A stretch of 64,000 nt of DNA from an uncultured Methylopila sp. (lineage in GTDB: Bacteria; Pseudomonadota; Alphaproteobacteria; Rhizobiales; Methylopilaceae), in assembly GCA_902168115.1 (NCBI GenBank), contig CABHPB010000125.1, positions 1 through 64,000 of the forward strand, given 5' to 3'. Position numbers and translations under genes: made by a program. Under the pieces are notes generated by a model. The model was not told the DNA's origin and ran no database searches. It saw nothing but the letters and a program-made list of their open reading frames with translations. Below, piece after piece: positions 61,422-64,000 of the stretch (position 1 is the first letter of the stretch; the number at the start of each line of letters is the position of its first letter).

Positions 61422-63491
61422 ATGACCAAGCTCATCGTCGACGGCGCCGAGGTCGATGTCCCGGCCGACTACACGATCCTCCAGGCCTGCGAGGCCGCCG
61501 GGGCCGAAATCCCGCGCTTCTGCTACCACGAGCGCCTCTCGATCGCCGGCAACTGCCGCATGTGCCTCGTCGAGGTGAAAGGCGGCCCGCCCAAGCCCGT
61601 CGCCTCTTGCGCCATGGGCGTGAAGGACCTGCGCCCCGGGCCGGAAGGCCAGCCGCCGGTCGTCTTCACCAAGTCGCCGATGGTCAAGAAGGCGCGCGAG
61701 GGGGTGATGCAGTTCCTGCTCATCAACCACCCGCTCGACTGCCCGATCTGCGACCAGGGCGGCGAGTGCGACCTGCAGGACCAGGCCATGGCCTACGGCG
61801 TCTCGGGCTCGCGCTACGCCGAGAACAAGCGCGCGGTCGAGGACAAGTACATCGGCCCGCTGGTCAAGACGATCATGACGCGCTGCATCCACTGCACGCG
61901 CTGCGTCCGCTTCGTCGCCGAGGTCGCCGGAACCCCCGAGATCGGGGCGATCGGGCGCGGCGAGGACATGGAGATCACGACCTATCTCGAGCACGCGATG
62001 ACGTCCGAGATGCAGGGCAACGTCATCGACCTGTGCCCGGTGGGCGCGCTCACCTCCCGCCCTTACGCCTTCCAGGCGCGCTCGTGGGAGCTGTCGAAGA
62101 CCGAGTCCGTCGACGTCATGGACGCGCTCGGCTCGGCGATCCGCGTCGACGCGCGCGGCCGCGAGGTGATGCGCATCCTGCCGCGCATCAACGAGGACGT
62201 GAACGAGGAGTGGATCTCCGACAAGACCCGCTTCGTCTGGGACGGCCTGAAGACCCAGCGTCTCGACCGGCCCTACGTGCGCGAGAACGGCCGCCTGCGC
62301 GCGGCGAGCTGGCCGGAGGCCTTCGCCGCCGTCGCCAAGAAGGTCGGCGCCGCCTCGCCCGAGAAGATCGGCGCGATCGTCGGCGACCTTGCAGCGGCCG
62401 AAGAGATGTTCGCGCTGAAGGACCTGATGGGCCGCCTCGGCGCCGCCAGCATCGACGCGCGGCAGGACGGCTCGGCGCTCGACCCGCGCCACGGCCGCGC
62501 CTCCTACCTGTTCAATCCCGGCATATCCGCGATCGACGAGGCCGACGCCATCCTGCTAGTCGGGACCAATCCGCGCCACGAGGCGCCGGTTCTGAACGCG
62601 CGCATCCGCAAGCGCTGGAGGACGGGTGGAGTCAAGATCGGGCTGGTCGGCGAGCGCTCCGACCTGACCTACGGCGCCGAGCACATCGGCGCCGGAACCG
62701 ACAGTCTCACCGAGCTGGTCGAGGGCAAGCACTCCTTCGCCAAGGTCCTGTCGGGCGCCGCGAAGCCGCTGGTCATCGTCGGCGCAGGCGCGCTGGCGCG
62801 CGCCGACGGCCTTTCGGTCCTCGCCGCCGCCGCCGGGCTCGCCAAGGGAACCGACGCCGGCTGGAACGGCCTCGCCGTGCTGCACGCCGCGGCCTCACGC
62901 GCCGCCGCGCTCGACCTCGGCCTGACGCCGGGCGAGGGTGGCAAGACGGCGGCCGAGATCGCCGCCGGCGGCGCAGACGTCGTCTTCCTGCTCGGCGCCG
63001 ACGAGATCGACGTCGCTCCCGGCGCCTTCGTCGTCTACATCGGCAGCCACGGCGACCGCGGCGCGCATCGCGCCGACGTGATCCTGCCGGGCGCCGCCTA
63101 CACCGAAAAGTCGGGTCTTTTCGTCAACACCGAAGGCCGCGTCCAGATGGCCAACCGCGCGACCTTCCCGCCCGGAGAGGCGCGCGAGGACTGGGCGATC
63201 CTGCGGGCGCTCTCGGCGCAGCTCGGCCAGACGCTGCCCTATGACTCGCTCGCGCAGCTCCGCGCGGCGATGTTCAAGGCGGCTCCTCATTTCGCAGCGC
63301 TCGACGAGGTCGCGCCGGCCGGCGCGCTCGACGTCGACGCGCTGTCGAGCGGCGCGGCCAGGCTGTCGGGCGAGGCCTTCGTCGGCGCGGTCCCGGACTT
63401 CTACCTGACCAATCCGATCGCGCGCGCCTCAGCCGTCATGGCCGAGATGAGCGCTCTGCGCAGCGGCGCCGCGCGCGAAGCGGCGGAGTGA
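61422..63491 (+). CDS. nuoG: NADH-quinone oxidoreductase subunit G
   Basis: This 75-kDa-type subunit has 689 residues. The N-terminal [2Fe-2S] domain contains [20 protein letters not shown]; the His/Cys and ferredoxin-like clusters have [17 protein letters not shown] and [11 protein letters not shown] molybdopterin-oxidoreductase-like domain without molybdenum fills the C-terminal two thirds ([19 protein letters not shown]). The extra N7 cluster motif of E. coli NuoG is not apparent, as in other alphaproteobacteria. It precedes nuoH by four bases. Confidence 0.97.
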   Translation: MTKLIVDGAEVDVPADYTILQACEAAGAEIPRFCYHERLSIAGNCRMCLVEVKGGPPKPVASCAMGVKDLRPGPEGQPPVVFTKSPMVKKAREGVMQFLLINHPLDCPICDQGGECDLQDQAMAYGVSGSRYAENKRAVEDKYIGPLVKTIMTRCIHCTRCVRFVAEVAGTPEIGAIGRGEDMEITTYLEHAMTSEMQGNVIDLCPVGALTSRPYAFQARSWELSKTESVDVMDALGSAIRVDARGREVMRILPRINEDVNEEWISDKTRFVWDGLKTQRLDRPYVRENGRLRAASWPEAFAAVAKKVGAASPEKIGAIVGDLAAAEEMFALKDLMGRLGAASIDARQDGSALDPRHGRASYLFNPGISAIDEADAILLVGTNPRHEAPVLNARIRKRWRTGGVKIGLVGERSDLTYGAEHIGAGTDSLTELVEGKHSFAKVLSGAAKPLVIVGAGALARADGLSVLAAAAGLAKGTDAGWNGLAVLHAAASRAAALDLGLTPGEGGKTAAEIAAGGADVVFLLGADEIDVAPGAFVVYIGSHGDRGAHRADVILPGAAYTEKSGLFVNTEGRVQMANRATFPPGEAREDWAILRALSAQLGQTLPYDSLAQLRAAMFKAAPHFAALDEVAPAGALDVDALSSGAARLSGEAFVGAVPDFYLTNPIARASAVMAEMSALRSGAAREAAE

Positions 63492-63495
63492 GACG

Positions 63496-64000
63496 ATGAC
63501 CTCCGGCTTCTGGGACACCGCCCTCAACGTCGCGCTGATACTCGCGCAGAGCCTGGCGCTGCTGTCCGCCCTGCTCGTCTTCATCGCCTACATCCTGCTC
63601 GCGGACCGCAAGGTCTGGGCGGCCGTTCAGCTGCGGCGCGGCCCGAACGTCGTCGGGCCCTGGGGACTGCTGCAGTCCTTCGCGGACCTGCTGAAGTTTG
63701 TGCTGAAGGAACCGGTCGTTCCGGACAGCGCGAACAAGGGCGTGTTCCTGCTCGCCCCGCTCGTCACCTGCTTCCTCGCGCTCGCGGCCTGGGCGGTGAT
63801 CCCGGTCGCCGACGGCTGGGCGATCGCCGACATCAATGTCGGCATCCTCTATGTGTTCGCGATCTCCTCGCTCGGCGTCTACGGCGTCATCATGGGCGGC
63901 TGGGCCTCGAACTCGAAGTACCCGTTCCTCGGCGCGCTGCGCTCGGCGGCGCAGATGGTCTCGTACGAGGTCTCGATCGGCTTCGTGATCATCACCGTGC
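63496..64000 (+). CDS. nuoH: NADH-quinone oxidoreductase subunit H (partial, runs off the window)
   Basis: The first 168 codons of the membrane subunit next to the quinone site are present. The visible protein begins [20 protein letters not shown], has the first helix and the highly conserved [33 protein letters not shown], then further helices and [23 protein letters not shown]. The frame is open to the last base, and the remainder lies beyond the window edge. Confidence 0.96.
   Translation, partial: MTSGFWDTALNVALILAQSLALLSALLVFIAYILLADRKVWAAVQLRRGPNVVGPWGLLQSFADLLKFVLKEPVVPDSANKGVFLLAPLVTCFLALAAWAVIPVADGWAIADINVGILYVFAISSLGVYGVIMGGWASNSKYPFLGALRSAAQMVSYEVSIGFVIITV

Overview
The window is GC-rich chromosomal DNA from an alphaproteobacterium, most likely of the order Hyphomicrobiales (Rhizobiales). 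Gene content points there: the ldtR/ldtP pair, dusB-ntrB-ntrC-ntrY-ntrX-dat-hfq-hflX, a fused ispDF, glnB-glnA, tig-clpP-clpX-lon-hup, an IalB-type protein, and the intergenic palindromes common in this order. I do not name a genus. Nearly all of the window is ordinary housekeeping chromosome; no prophage, IS element, CRISPR array, rRNA or replication origin was seen.

Layout. 0-1.6 kb: a two-gene ECF41 module (AhpD/CMD-like protein plus ECF41 sigma factor) with a matching promoter. 1.6-4.1 kb: hemB, a small membrane protein and the MarR regulator ldtR. 4.2-8.3 kb (minus strand): an operon of a family 5 solute-binding protein, a degenerate AMP-binding-like protein and a DsbA/FrnE-like protein. 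8.6-14.9 kb: ialB, a Kef/YbaL-type antiporter, hspQ, a malyl-CoA-lyase-like enzyme, an AEC carrier, cspA and a Lys/Ala-rich basic protein. 15.1-18.4 kb: the L,D-transpeptidase ldtP, a small DUF6898-like gene and a Tat-exported sulfatase. 18.6-23.5 kb: glyA, nrdR, ribD, ribE, ribH, nusB. 23.5-25.3 kb (minus): pncC and ispDF. 25.4-35.9 kb: dusB, ntrBC, ntrYX, dat, hfq, hflX. 36-41 kb is the most accessory part: a small secreted protein, a lower-GC gap, a GMC oxidoreductase with a small Tat partner, and an RTX-repeat protein interrupted by an in-frame amber codon. 40.9-42.8 kb (minus): glnB-glnA behind a sigma-54-type promoter. 43-46.9 kb: the NAD(P)H-hydrate repair enzyme and a large exported alpha/beta-hydrolase-like protein. 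47-54.6 kb: tRNA-Leu, tig, clpP, clpX, lon, hup, tRNA-Val, tRNA-Asp. 55.4 kb to the end: nuoA-B-C-[GFA]-D-[small secreted protein]-E-F-G-H, with nuoH running off the edge.

How the parts work together. Nitrogen control is concentrated here: NtrB/NtrC sit about 15 kb from the glnB-glnA operon whose sigma-54 promoter NtrC would be expected to activate, and NtrY/NtrX lie directly behind NtrC. Cell-envelope control is represented by LdtR and its presumed target LdtP. Protein quality control (Tig, ClpXP, Lon, HspQ) and the riboflavin and one-carbon genes form conserved blocks. The items most worth a second look are the amber-split RTX gene, the pseudoenzyme-like AMP-binding gene in a solute-binding operon, the GMC/Tat pair, the extra genes inside nuo with the HhH-like tail on NuoE, and the ECF41 promoter match.
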